From assembly GCF_002995795.1 (NCBI RefSeq), contig NZ_PVXN01000069.1, positions 1-64,000 on the forward strand: a stretch of DNA of 64,000 bases, in the 5' to 3' direction. The position numbers and the translations under genes were made by a program. The notes under the pieces were generated by a model. It made no database searches. It saw nothing but the letters and a program-made list of their open reading frames with translations, and was not told the origin of the DNA. Shown here one piece after another: positions 55,672-64,000 of the stretch (position 1 is its first letter; every line of letters starts with the position of its first letter). The stretch is from Clostridium thermopalmarium DSM 5974. GTDB taxonomy: Bacteria > Bacillota > Clostridia > Clostridiales > Clostridiaceae.

Positions 55672-56328
55672 CTAAGTATAAAATACCTTACCACTGTCAG
55701 TAAAGGCTTTAACTTTTTCTAAAATATACTTCAGTAATCTTTCCTTACTCTTCCACCTATAAGCATATCCCTTTGGGTCTGGAGCATAAGCTTTTATTAT
55801 ACTTTTAAGTTCTTGGTTAGAAAAATAGTTTAGCTTTTCTCTTAATCTTTTTTCTCCTTCTTTCATATAGAAAGCAATAGGATTAAAAAAAGGACCTTCT
55901 TCTATTATTTCTTCATTTTTCTTTGTCTCTGAACTATCCCAATCAATTATAAATTTAACTTTAAAACTCCTTATATTGGCTATGTTTTTTTTAATATTTT
56001 TTATAAAATTTTCTACCTCTTCTATATTTAATAAAATTCTCTCTTCATTTTTACTTTTTTCTCTATCTTTATCTACAATCTCATCAAACATTATCTTAAG
56101 TTTATCTATTTCAAACTGCATGTCCTTTATATTCTCATATATAGCAGTAAATTCATTGTTCTTGGATAAGCTTTTTTCTTTTGCTTTTTTATCTACATTC
56201 TTACTATATTTTCTTATAACTTCTTTTATATACTTTAAATTAAATTGTGTTCTATCTCTGATCTCTTCTGCACTAAACCCTTCTTTAAACAGCCTAATAA
56301 TTTCTTCCTTTTTACTCATACTCCTCAT
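55672..56328 (-). CDS. HTH/coiled-coil protein paired with ParA
   Basis: I do not recognise this 218-residue protein as a named family. The N-terminus is a helix-turn-helix-like stretch (EEIIRLFKEGFSAEEIRDRTQFNLKYIKEVI). A coiled coil follows (about 65-125). The C-terminal domain (KRLREKLNYFSNQELKSIIKAYA, SKERLLKYILEKV) looks like a SAP-like DNA-binding helix pair. It follows parA by 15 nt, so it may be the DNA-binding partner in place of ParB. AAGGA precedes the ATG by 5 nt. Confidence 0.7.
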   Translation of the reverse strand: MRSMSKKEEIIRLFKEGFSAEEIRDRTQFNLKYIKEVIRKYSKNVDKKAKEKSLSKNNEFTAIYENIKDMQFEIDKLKIMFDEIVDKDREKSKNEERILLNIEEVENFIKNIKKNIANIRSFKVKFIIDWDSSETKKNEEIIEEGPFFNPIAFYMKEGEKRLREKLNYFSNQELKSIIKAYAPDPKGYAYRWKSKERLLKYILEKVKAFTDSGKVFYT

Positions 56329-56343
56329 CCCATTCCTTATAAT

Positions 56344-57225
56344 TTAAATAGCTCTATCTATAAATTCCTTTGCAATATTTTTTAAGGAATCATAGATTTC
56401 ATTATCGTAGCCATACTTTTGTTTTAAATTTATATAGCTTGTATTTAAATCAGCAATTCGGGAAACCCTACTTGTTTCTTTGATTTTATTATTAAACACC
56501 TTAGGCAGAGCACCGTTTTGTCCTTTTTCTATCAAATATTTTAATATAGTTCTATGCATTTCATCTTGTACTCTATACTTGGTAATAAGCATTCCTAAAG
56601 GCTTTATATTAAATCTTCTATTTAGTCTTTTTATGTCTAAAGCACATTTATTTATCCTGTCTATTATTTGATCAATTCCATAAGTTGAAAGAATATCCGG
56701 TATTACTGGTATTAAATAATAATCGCTTATATATATTCCATTTAAAGTTATTGTTCCTAAATTAGGTGGACAGTCAATTAATATATAATCATAAAAATTC
56801 ACTATATCTTCCGTCAAATTGGAAGCAAGTACCATTATGGAAGTTTCCGGAAATTCAGCTTTTTCCCCTATAGATGGTAACTTATCTTGTATTGATATAA
56901 GATCAACACTAGATGGCAATAAATCCAACCTTTCTATTCCATTTCCTATGTTTGAAACATTTCTTATTGTAGATGACTTAATATCAAATTTTTTCTCTTT
57001 ATTAAGTTTATCTAAGAACATTTGCTTTAATGTCTTATTGCTATCATTTGCAATTTTCCATCTGTCTTGTTTTATAAGCATTACTGTAGCATTTGTCTGT
57101 GGATCTAAGTCAATAACCAAAACCTTTTTATTATATTCTAAAGAGAGAAACTCTGCCAATAATACAGTAGTTGTTGTTTTACCTACTCCTCCTTTAAGAT
57201 TAATTATACTAACAACTTTAGCCAT
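56344..57225 (-). CDS. ParA-family ATPase
   Basis: This roughly 293-residue deviant-Walker ATPase has LKGGVGKTTTT, the second motif KVLVIDLDPQTNAT, and YDYILIDCPPNLG. The C-terminal lobe has FNIKPLGMLITKYRV. Such proteins position DNA or other cargo on the nucleoid or membrane. The gene is a chromosomal singleton without ParB; its partner appears to be the next gene. The start at 57225 follows GGAGG by 5 nt. Confidence 0.92.
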   Translation of the reverse strand: MAKVVSIINLKGGVGKTTTTVLLAEFLSLEYNKKVLVIDLDPQTNATVMLIKQDRWKIANDSNKTLKQMFLDKLNKEKKFDIKSSTIRNVSNIGNGIERLDLLPSSVDLISIQDKLPSIGEKAEFPETSIMVLASNLTEDIVNFYDYILIDCPPNLGTITLNGIYISDYYLIPVIPDILSTYGIDQIIDRINKCALDIKRLNRRFNIKPLGMLITKYRVQDEMHRTILKYLIEKGQNGALPKVFNNKIKETSRVSRIADLNTSYINLKQKYGYDNEIYDSLKNIAKEFIDRAI

Positions 57226-57302
57226 GAAATCCTCCAATATTATTACTTTCATTATTATTTATATATATTGTGTTCACCACTAAACTATAACCTCTGAATA
57301 TT

Positions 57303-57336
57303 AAAAAAAGGACATAGATTATAATTCTATATCCTT
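57303..57336 (-). terminator. Terminator of the methyltransferase gene
   Basis: AAGGACATAGA pairs with TCTATATCCTT (11 bp, one G-U) and is followed leftward by TTTTTTT. A second, T-less hairpin (CTCTAAACT/AGTTTAGAG, 57361-57395) lies nearer the stop. Confidence 0.75.
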
Positions 57337-57396
57337 ACTCAGCTTATTGATCATTAAACTCTCTAAACTTATCCACTTAGCTATTTAGTTTAGAGC

Positions 57397-58170
57397 TTAT
57401 CTTCTTAAAATATCTACTGTATGAGCGCTTGCTCCTAATAGTTCTGGTCTTTCACAGGTAGAAAAGTGATATTTAAGGAAAAGTTGAAATGTATCTTCAT
57501 CCATAGCGTTCAAAACAGGACGCATATAATTAGCTGGTCCATCTGCTGCAATTATTTTTATTCTCTGCAACCCAGCAGCTTCATTTAACTTATTAATATC
57601 TTCAATTCTTACATAATCATATAAATCTTTTGGTTCTGATATAACGTGAAAATCATCAGTAAGTCTTCCATCATCAATACACTTACGAATATTATTTTCC
57701 TTAAAACCATATGTTAATACGCTGTACTCATTCATACAATATGCAACTAAGATAACTCCGCCAATCTTAGTTACCCTTTTTGCCTCTAACATGGCTTTTA
57801 GCTTGTCCTCAAATGTGTATAAATGATACATTGGTCCAAATATCAACGTCATATCAAAAGTATTATCTGAGAATCTTGACAAATCTAATGCTGTACCCTG
57901 CATTGCTTTTACTGTACTTCCTTTTGATTTTAAAACACCTAGATTATGCTTTACAAGCTCAATTGCAGTAACATCATATCCTTCATTTGCTAATTGTACA
58001 GAATATCTTCCTGTTCCTGCCCCAACATCTAAAATTTTTGCGTTCTTATTCTCTCCTAAATACTCGTGAATATATTTCATAGAAGTAATATATTCAACTT
58101 GTCCATATCGTCTTGTTAATCTTTTATCTTCGCAAAATTTATTATAATATTTTATTAATTCCTGTGTCAT
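57397..58170 (-). CDS. Class I SAM-dependent methyltransferase
   Basis: This 257-residue protein has motif I ILDVGAGTGRYS, a VTAIELV acidic residue, FDMTLIFGPMYHLY and GGVILVAYC. The target is unknown; it resembles small-molecule or ubiquinone-type methyltransferases. It is monocistronic, with a TATAAT in the spacer near 58230. GATGAGGATG precedes the ATG. Confidence 0.85.
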   Translation of the reverse strand: MTQELIKYYNKFCEDKRLTRRYGQVEYITSMKYIHEYLGENKNAKILDVGAGTGRYSVQLANEGYDVTAIELVKHNLGVLKSKGSTVKAMQGTALDLSRFSDNTFDMTLIFGPMYHLYTFEDKLKAMLEAKRVTKIGGVILVAYCMNEYSVLTYGFKENNIRKCIDDGRLTDDFHVISEPKDLYDYVRIEDINKLNEAAGLQRIKIIAADGPANYMRPVLNAMDEDTFQLFLKYHFSTCERPELLGASAHTVDILRR

Positions 58171-58279
58171 TCTTTATCATCCTCATCTATATATTAAATC
58201 ATCTTATTCTGAATATTTAACGAATTATATTATAACATATAATCAGTAATCAGTAAGCCACTTTATTCTTCATTATATT

Positions 58280-59704
58280 TTAAAGTTTATCAACTTTATG
58301 AAGCCATTGATGATGAAATATGCCTTCACAATCTATTCTTTTATAGGTATGGGCTCCAAAATAATCCCTTTGGCCTTGAATTAAATTTGCAGATGATTTT
58401 TCTGTTCTATATGCATCAAAATAGGCAAGAGCCTCCATAAAAGCAGGTACAGCTATACCATTATCAATAGCTACCTTAACTATCTCACGTAAGCCAATGG
58501 TTGTTTTATTTAGAATACTTGAAAAATATTCACTAACTATTATATTATCTAAATTGTTATTTTTTTCATATTCATCCATAATTGCATATAAAAGTTGTGA
58601 TCGGATGATGCATCCTTCACGAAAAATAGAAGTAATTTCTCTATAATTAAATGACCATCCATAAACTTCAGCCGCTTTCCTTAGTAATGTAAAGCCTTGT
58701 GCATAGGCCATTATTTTACTTGCTAAAAGTGCATCTTCTAATGATTTTAAAATCTTCTCTTTGCTATATTTCTCATCATATGCATCATAGTGTAATATAT
58801 TGGATGCTTTCTTTCTCTCAATCAATAGTGAAGAATTCACTCTACTGTTTATCCCTGCCTGTAGTATAGATGCGTTAACTCCAAGATCAACAGCTTCAAT
58901 ATTTGCCCATCTACCAGTTCCTTTTTGCTGTGCTGAATCTAAAATTTTATCTATTAAATACCCTTCACCAATATCATCCTTTTCTAAAAGAACATGTGTT
59001 GTTATTTCAATAAGATATGAATTTAAGAGACCTTTACTATAGCCTTCAAAAGCTTTTGCCATTTCCTCGTTAGACATATTAAGAACATTCTTCATAATGC
59101 TATATCCTTCAGCTATAATTTCCATGTAAGCATATTCGATACCATTATGCACCATCTTTACGTAATGACCAGCTCCATCTTTTGAGATATATTTACAACA
59201 TGGTTCTCCATCTTTAGCCTTAGCAGATATATTCTCAAGAATTTCCTTTACCCTTTCATAATCACTTTTACTTCCACCTGGCATCAATGCAGGACCTAAA
59301 CGTGCACCTACCTCACCACCAGAAACGCCCATTCCAATAAAATGTATTCCTTTTTTTTTGAGATATCTTGCACGAGCAATAGTATCTTTAAAATAAGAAT
59401 TACCTCCATCTATAATAAGATCATCTTTACTAAGAAGTGGTATAAGCATTTCTATTATTTTATCAACTGGTTCTCCAGCCTTTACCATAAGGAGGATATT
59501 TCTTGGTTTTTCAATACTATTAACAAATTCATCAATAAAATAAGCTGCTTTTAAATTACCAGTCATGTCTTGAGAAATAGCTTCATCTATATAGTTACTT
59601 GCAATATCATATACAGAAACCTGATAGTTATGATCTGCCATATTAAGTGCAAGATTTCTTCCCATAACACCCATACCAATAACTCCAATTTTAGATTTAA
59701 TCAT
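58280..59704 (-). CDS. gnd: 6-phosphogluconate dehydrogenase, decarboxylating
   Basis: The enzyme of about 474 residues oxidises and decarboxylates 6-phosphogluconate to ribulose-5-phosphate. It has GVIGMGVMGRNLALNM, GVSGGEVGARLGPALMPGG, YVKMVHNGIEYAYM, and C-terminal RDYFGAHTYKR with the essential Lys/His region. The start was moved to the ATG at 59704, 8 nt after GAGGTGAG. It is last in a PTS operon, so its substrate is probably produced by the PTS import. Confidence 0.95.
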   Translation of the reverse strand: MIKSKIGVIGMGVMGRNLALNMADHNYQVSVYDIASNYIDEAISQDMTGNLKAAYFIDEFVNSIEKPRNILLMVKAGEPVDKIIEMLIPLLSKDDLIIDGGNSYFKDTIARARYLKKKGIHFIGMGVSGGEVGARLGPALMPGGSKSDYERVKEILENISAKAKDGEPCCKYISKDGAGHYVKMVHNGIEYAYMEIIAEGYSIMKNVLNMSNEEMAKAFEGYSKGLLNSYLIEITTHVLLEKDDIGEGYLIDKILDSAQQKGTGRWANIEAVDLGVNASILQAGINSRVNSSLLIERKKASNILHYDAYDEKYSKEKILKSLEDALLASKIMAYAQGFTLLRKAAEVYGWSFNYREITSIFREGCIIRSQLLYAIMDEYEKNNNLDNIIVSEYFSSILNKTTIGLREIVKVAIDNGIAVPAFMEALAYFDAYRTEKSSANLIQGQRDYFGAHTYKRIDCEGIFHHQWLHKVDKL

Positions 59705-59720
59705 TATACTCACCTCATTG

Positions 59721-60662
59721 TCAATTTGAGTTTTGGAAGATTAATATTTTCAGACATTTAACTGCCTTCTCTAGATTATTCATATCAAAATAATTTTTTA
59801 TAGTCCTATCTTTTCTCACAAAAAAGATATCTCCCTCTTTTGATGCGGATACAAGATATAACTCATTCTCCTGAAAGAAGGTTAATGCTTTATTTAATTT
59901 ACTAAAATCAAATAAACAAATATCATTTAGATTGTTATCTTCCTTTATAACATTAACTCTATTAGAAAAACTTTTAGGGTAAAATAAATATAAAGAATTA
60001 GTATTTCCAATACAATCAAGATGTATTATAGTACTTCTACCATTTACTCCAAAGGATAGTAACTTATCTCCTGCACAAGTTTTACAGCCATAATCAGTAA
60101 GAACAAATGCAATTTTCTTTCTTTCATCAGAAGAAAGTGAAGATGCCAAAGCTAATATGGCAATTATACTTGACGTGTTTCTAACAAAATTTGTTTGAGA
60201 TCCAATGCCATCTCTGACACGATACATAATTGCAAATATGCATAGAAGAAAAAATGTATATATTATATCTAGCGCTCCAAAAATTCCGTCAGACCAGGTA
60301 GGTGATCCTAACTTTAAGATAAATAATGTCCCAAGTACAATAAGTACTAGTATAGGTAAAAAGCTTGATATAAAAATGGAAAGTCTTCTACTCTTTTCAT
60401 CAAAAAGTTTGTACGGTAATATACCAAATGTTGACGGCGGTGTATCATAATAGGCAGCAACAATATACTTCGCCTTATTGATATTGCCTACATATAAGTT
60501 ATAATTAGTATCTCGTCCTATCTTTGCTTCCTTAACGTCAACAACATACCCCATATTGTTAAATTCCTTACTTATACCATATAGAAATTTTAATTTTTCA
60601 TTTCTAGTAAACCTTTTTCTTATTACAGCTCCATAACGAATAATCCAATCTTCATATTTCAT
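59721..60662 (-). CDS. M28 peptidase-like membrane protein lacking metal ligands
   Basis: At 313 residues this has the M28 aminopeptidase pattern with broken catalytic sites. VAAYYDTPPS replaces G-H-Y-D (His to Tyr71). NTSSIIAILALAS replaces the metal-binding Asp. FVLTDYGCKTCAG replaces the EE pair, and IIHLDCIG replaces LDMIG. Two membrane helices (about 94-140) are inserted between halves. It therefore looks like a pseudoenzyme, perhaps a substrate sensor or chaperone. It lies 9-20 bp from the HAD and gnd genes in one operon. Family assignment is by eye and moderate. Confidence 0.55.
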   Translation of the reverse strand: MKYEDWIIRYGAVIRKRFTRNEKLKFLYGISKEFNNMGYVVDVKEAKIGRDTNYNLYVGNINKAKYIVAAYYDTPPSTFGILPYKLFDEKSRRLSIFISSFLPILVLIVLGTLFILKLGSPTWSDGIFGALDIIYTFFLLCIFAIMYRVRDGIGSQTNFVRNTSSIIAILALASSLSSDERKKIAFVLTDYGCKTCAGDKLLSFGVNGRSTIIHLDCIGNTNSLYLFYPKSFSNRVNVIKEDNNLNDICLFDFSKLNKALTFFQENELYLVSASKEGDIFFVRKDRTIKNYFDMNNLEKAVKCLKILIFQNSN

Positions 60663-60671
60663 TTTTAATCC

Positions 60672-61352
60672 CTATCCTAATTCTAAAATTTTTTCAATTA
60701 ATTTCATTCCTTCTAAAAAGTTGTCTACTTTTGCAAATGTATTTAAGTCTACTTCACATTGCAAAATACTTGAATCAGGTATATGAACTATATAAGTAAA
60801 GCCTGCCTCCTTTGCCGCCTTTACTCCACTTACAGAATCCTCGAAAATAAGGCAATTTGATATATTTTCTTTACTAATTTCTAAAGCTTTTAAATATATA
60901 TCCGGCGCAGGTTTTAATTTTTTTACCTGATCACCAAAGACCATAAAATCAAAAAAGTTGGATAATTTAAAATGTTCTAGTATCCTTAATGCTTTAAACT
61001 TATATGTTGAACTTGCAAGTCCTATCTTTATATTTCTTTCTCTTAAAAACAATAATATCTCCTTTGCATATAACTTTAATTCAACTTTCCCATCTTCTAA
61101 AAGTTGAAAAAATATATCTTCTCGAAGTTGCCTTATTTTTCGAGTACGATTTATATCATGTGTTAATCTATAAATTTCATCATTTATATAAGTTGCTCCC
61201 AAACCTGCCCAAGAATTAATTATATTATAGTCTATAGGAAATCCATCTATTTCAAAAGCGCGTCTCCAACTCTTCATATAAGCTGCTTCTGTATCTACAA
61301 GACAGCCATCCATATCAAAAATAACACATTTTAATTTCTCATTACTTTTCAT
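60672..61352 (-). CDS. HAD-family phosphatase/phosphomutase (beta-phosphoglucomutase-like)
   Basis: This 226-residue HAD hydrolase has DxD motif FDMDGCLVD, cap helices with FPIDYNIINSWAG, the Ser motif GLASSTY, Lys and PAPDIYLKA, and FEDSVSGVKAAKEAG. It has the beta-PGM/phosphosugar phosphatase architecture. In this operon it may dephosphorylate a sugar acid phosphate or isomerise a hexose phosphate. It abuts the dehydrogenase gene, stop then start. Confidence 0.88.
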   Translation of the reverse strand: MKSNEKLKCVIFDMDGCLVDTEAAYMKSWRRAFEIDGFPIDYNIINSWAGLGATYINDEIYRLTHDINRTRKIRQLREDIFFQLLEDGKVELKLYAKEILLFLRERNIKIGLASSTYKFKALRILEHFKLSNFFDFMVFGDQVKKLKPAPDIYLKALEISKENISNCLIFEDSVSGVKAAKEAGFTYIVHIPDSSILQCEVDLNTFAKVDNFLEGMKLIEKILELG

Positions 61353-62291
61353 TTAAATTACTCCTCTTTTCTTTAGCATATTTATAATGTTTTCACTAGC
61401 AATCATGCTCATTTTATCTACCGCACCAATGCTAGATGCAGCGCAATGAGAACCTACTATAACATTATTTAGTTCTAGAAGCTTGGAGTCTGCTGCAGGT
61501 TCATTTTCAAACACATCAATTCCTGCTCCATATATTTTTTTTGACTTTAATATTTGATATAAAGCTTTTTCATCAATTATACCACCTCTTGCAGTATTCA
61601 CAATTACCAGATTGTTCTTTGCTAATTTAAGAAGACTTTCATCGATGAGATGATATGTTTTAGGTGTAAGAGGTAAATGAATACTGATAAAATCGCATTC
61701 TTTAAATATTTTATCTAGAGAAGTAAAGTTAATATTATATTTATTAATAATCTCTTCATCTTTGTATATATCATATCCATATAGCTTCATATTAAAGCCT
61801 ACTGCACGCTCAGCTACAGCTTTACCTATAGCACCAAGCCCTAAAATCCCTAGTTTCTTGCCGTATATATCTAAACTAATTTTTTTGGACCAATCACCAG
61901 AGCGACATCCCTTATCTATTTCAACAATCCTCCTAGCAACTCCAAGCATCAATGTGAAAGCATAATCAGCAACAGCACTACTGTTAGCTCCAGTTGCAAC
62001 ACTAACATCAATACCATTAGCCTTACAATAATTCATATCTATATTATCTGTGCCTACACCATATTTTGATATAGCCTTTATCTTCCTTGCTTCTTTGAGT
62101 ATCTCTTCATCCAGTTTATCTACACCAACTATAATTCCGTCTACATCTCTAATTAAATCTTTTAATTCACTTTTATCCAAAATATTTCCATTAGGATTAC
62201 TAATGATTTCTATACCATTTTCCCTTAGTAAATCATAAGGCTTACTACTATACTTTCCAAAAGATCTAGGAGTCACCAAGACTTTAACCAT
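61353..62291 (-). CDS. D-isomer 2-hydroxyacid dehydrogenase (candidate 2-ketogluconate-6-P reductase)
   Basis: The enzyme of about 312 residues has the NAD loop GILGLGAIGKAVAERAV, an R in NTARGGIIDE, an E in VFENEPA and a HCAASS histidine. This is the 2-hydroxyacid dehydrogenase layout shared by phosphoglycerate and ketogluconate reductases. It lies between the PTS and gnd genes, so reduction of 2-keto-6-phosphogluconate to 6-phosphogluconate is a natural reading. Phosphoglycerate dehydrogenase is the alternative. The start at 62291 follows GGGGGGAG. Confidence 0.87.
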   Translation of the reverse strand: MVKVLVTPRSFGKYSSKPYDLLRENGIEIISNPNGNILDKSELKDLIRDVDGIIVGVDKLDEEILKEARKIKAISKYGVGTDNIDMNYCKANGIDVSVATGANSSAVADYAFTLMLGVARRIVEIDKGCRSGDWSKKISLDIYGKKLGILGLGAIGKAVAERAVGFNMKLYGYDIYKDEEIINKYNINFTSLDKIFKECDFISIHLPLTPKTYHLIDESLLKLAKNNLVIVNTARGGIIDEKALYQILKSKKIYGAGIDVFENEPAADSKLLELNNVIVGSHCAASSIGAVDKMSMIASENIINMLKKRGVI

Positions 62292-62305
62292 AATTTCTCC
62301 CCCCA

Positions 62306-62722
62306 TTACAAGCCCAATTCTTCCAGAGCTTCTTTAATTCCATCTCTACCTGAATCTAATGCAATATGATATAAATCATTAATACTGCTAATAGTAGCTC
62401 TTGAGGTTAAAACTTCTATAACCATTGGAAGATTCACTCCTGTTAGTAAACGAATAGGAATTTTCTTCTCATAAAAATTTGTGATATTATAAGCAACAGA
62501 ATTGTATGGCGATGCTCCAAATAAATCAACTAATATAATTACACCATCACCAGTATTTAGTTCTTCAACAGTATCCTTAACTTTTAATTTAAATTTTTCG
62601 AAGTCTTCTCCTTCATATAACCCAATTGTTGAAAACTGTTCCTGCTTTCCAACAATCAAATCTACACTTGATTCAATACCTTTTGCCATATCACCATGTG
62701 TAATAATAAGAATTCCTATCAT
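62306..62722 (-). CDS. PTS mannose-family IIA component
   Basis: At 138 residues this is a mannose/sorbose/gluconate-family IIA. It has the phospho-His in ILIITHGDMAKGI (His9) and VIILVDLFGASPYNSVA. It transfers phosphate from HPr to IIB. It starts 14-30 nt from its neighbours in the operon. Confidence 0.93.
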   Translation of the reverse strand: MIGILIITHGDMAKGIESSVDLIVGKQEQFSTIGLYEGEDFEKFKLKVKDTVEELNTGDGVIILVDLFGASPYNSVAYNITNFYEKKIPIRLLTGVNLPMVIEVLTSRATISSINDLYHIALDSGRDGIKEALEELGL

Positions 62723-62755
62723 AAAAAGCCCCCAATCATGCTTCTTTAAATATAA

Positions 62756-63250
62756 TTAAAATTTCTTCTCAGCACTTTTTAAATCAACAGCTTTATTAGA
62801 TGGTATACTTTGAAAATAAATGTTTTTAACACCATATATATCTCTTAGTTCAACTAGCATAGCACATTCATCAGCAGTAATAGCAACCGAATTGATAATA
62901 CTTGTTGTACCTGGCTTTTTAGCTATACCACCCAAATTTAATTCCTCTATAACACAGCCACCCTTGACTAATTCATACATGGTCTTTATAGTCCTTGTTA
63001 AAAGTATACAGCTATTATCTTCAAACTTATTTTCATTCCACTCCCTAATCGCATCACTAAGGGTTAATATTTTTACCTTAAGTCCTGTACGGCTTCCCGC
63101 GCTTTTAAAAATGCTTGTCATAAAGGCATCTTTTGCGACAACATCATCAACAATAAATATTGAATTTGCTCCTGACTTCTTAGATAAATTAGTCATAACC
63201 TGTCCATGTATCAATCTTTCATCTATTCTTGCTAATGATACTTTTCCCAT
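62756..63250 (-). CDS. PTS mannose-family IIB component
   Basis: The 164-residue protein has ARIDERLIHGQVM near the start, with the phospho-His in RLIHGQ. LTRTIKTMYELV and KNIYFQSIPS follow. It is separate from IIA, as in the sorbose/gluconate type systems. AAAGGAG precedes the ATG. Confidence 0.93.
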   Translation of the reverse strand: MGKVSLARIDERLIHGQVMTNLSKKSGANSIFIVDDVVAKDAFMTSIFKSAGSRTGLKVKILTLSDAIREWNENKFEDNSCILLTRTIKTMYELVKGGCVIEELNLGGIAKKPGTTSIINSVAITADECAMLVELRDIYGVKNIYFQSIPSNKAVDLKSAEKKF

Positions 63251-63366
63251 ATATAAAACTCCTTTGCTCTTAATTTAGTTATTAGAAAATGTATTATTTC
63301 ATAATCATTTTATGGTTAAAAGACCCTTTGTAATTGTTATAAATGAGCCTTTTACCCATTAATTAT

Positions 63367-64000
63367 TTATAAAATACCTACAGCAGCTAATAATCCCAAA
63401 ATTACAGTTAAACCGATAAGAGCTCTTGTTACTTTCATACCCTTCTTTATGAAGTAGAAATATACTCCTGAAACAACACAAAGAGGTAGTAGTCCTGGTA
63501 TTACTTTATCTATAATTTCTTGTAAAACGAATTCCTTACCAGAAAGCTTAAATGATAATGATGAGGAAACCTTTACATAATTGGCAGCCAAAACTCCCAT
63601 CATAAATAAACCTAGGATTGATAAGAGCTCAATGAGAGACTGTACTTTACTTCCTTCTAATAGCTCAGATGCCTTAAGTCCCATTTTAAATCCTTGACGT
63701 GTGAAGAATAATCCAATAAATACTTGATATAATGAAAATGCTAAGAATGGAAATACAGCTCCAATAGCCAAACCTTGTTGTGCCCATGGAATAGCTATAG
63801 CAATAAATATATATTGCACAGTTCCTGAATCAATAGAATCACCTATTCCGGCTAAAGCTCCCATTAATCCAGCTTTTATATTGTAAATAAGATCATCAGT
63901 AACAGTTATCTCTTCTTTATTGTAAACCTGTTGAGCTCTTTCCTTTTCCATCGAAAGCATTAAACCTGTGATAATCCCACCACCCCATGAAATCTGAGTG
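63367..64000 (-). CDS. PTS mannose-family IID component, 5' part outside the window
   Basis: This is the C-terminal 210 codons or so of a IID permease: LMGALAGIGDSID, IPWAQQGLAIGAVFPF, and a terminal YFYFIKKGMKVTRALIGL. The open frame continues to the window edge (the residues ...WGGGIITGLMLSMEKERA), so the gene starts beyond 64000. IIC is expected further upstream. Confidence 0.88.
   Translation of the reverse strand, partial: TQISWGGGIITGLMLSMEKERAQQVYNKEEITVTDDLIYNIKAGLMGALAGIGDSIDSGTVQYIFIAIAIPWAQQGLAIGAVFPFLAFSLYQVFIGLFFTRQGFKMGLKASELLEGSKVQSLIELLSILGLFMMGVLAANYVKVSSSLSFKLSGKEFVLQEIIDKVIPGLLPLCVVSGVYFYFIKKGMKVTRALIGLTVILGLLAAVGIL

Noticed and set aside
58230-58262. Repeat of ATCAGTA near the methyltransferase promoter
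   Set aside because: It is a single short duplication with no further copies or pairing.
63300-63360. Possible attenuator between IID and IIB
   Set aside because: GGGTAAAAG and CTTTTAACC can pair with one mismatch, but the stem is weak and no T tract follows.

Overview
The window is low-GC, AT-rich Firmicute DNA, most likely from a Clostridium or close relative. Support comes from purine-rich Shine-Dalgarno sites before nearly every gene, frequent hairpin terminators, an isoleucine T-box leader, a CIRCE operator, a LevR-type sigma-54 activator, an EFR1-type flavodoxin/ferredoxin and a tRNA 2-selenouridine synthase. It reads as chromosome: I see no insertion sequence, integrase, CRISPR array, rRNA or replication origin. 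All names come from motif recognition by eye, not from a database search.

Layout. 1-2.1 kb: small HMA-fold protein, DNA polymerase IV, stand-alone PIN protein. 2.2-9.1 kb: a cellobiose-type PTS operon (IIB, IIC, IIA, GH1 phospho-beta-glycosidase) with a sigma-54 promoter, a cluster of TTATACACA boxes upstream, and its LevR-family activator. 9.2-12.3 kb: a ferritin-like DUF2383 protein and a broken secreted gene joining a PTP/phytase-like phosphatase to a GxGYxYP domain. 12.5-19.8 kb: isochorismatase-fold hydrolase, polar amino-acid ABC importer, ABC exporter, PH-domain protein, DEDDh exonuclease, PepSY protein. 19.8-24.2 kb: sbcDC. 24.3-29.6 kb: two-component system beside a MacB/FtsX-type ABC transporter. 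30-38 kb: Tet(M)/EF-G-like GTPase, htpG with CIRCE, Xaa-Pro aminopeptidase, a kptA remnant, nitroreductase, EFR1 protein. 38.3-44.1 kb: CPBP protease and an arginine locus (argC divergent from argB-argD-M20-GNAT). 44.2-49.6 kb: M29 aminopeptidase, MBL hydrolase, mnmH, brnQ behind an Ile T-box, tRNA-Gly and tRNA-Leu. 49.9-57.2 kb: TPR membrane protein, larA, GreA, an SsuABC/TauABC-type importer, and a ParA plus HTH/coiled-coil pair. 57.4-64 kb: methyltransferase and an operon running off the right edge (mannose-family PTS IID-IIB-IIA, 2-hydroxyacid dehydrogenase, HAD, M28-like membrane protein, 6-phosphogluconate dehydrogenase).

How the genes work together. The cel operon is a closed uptake-and-hydrolysis module with its own PTS-responsive activator. 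The right-end operon makes most sense as a gluconate or 2-ketogluconate PTS: import yields (keto)gluconate-6-phosphate, the 2-hydroxyacid dehydrogenase would reduce the keto form, and Gnd would decarboxylate it to ribulose-5-phosphate. The arginine locus holds steps 2-4 plus a GNAT and an M20 amidohydrolase that could supply steps 1 and 5. The items most worth following are the GNAT/M20 pair, the ketogluconate operon with its metal-ligand-less M28 homologue, the frameshifted phosphatase/GxGYxYP fusion, the TTATACACA box family, and the ParA partner pair.
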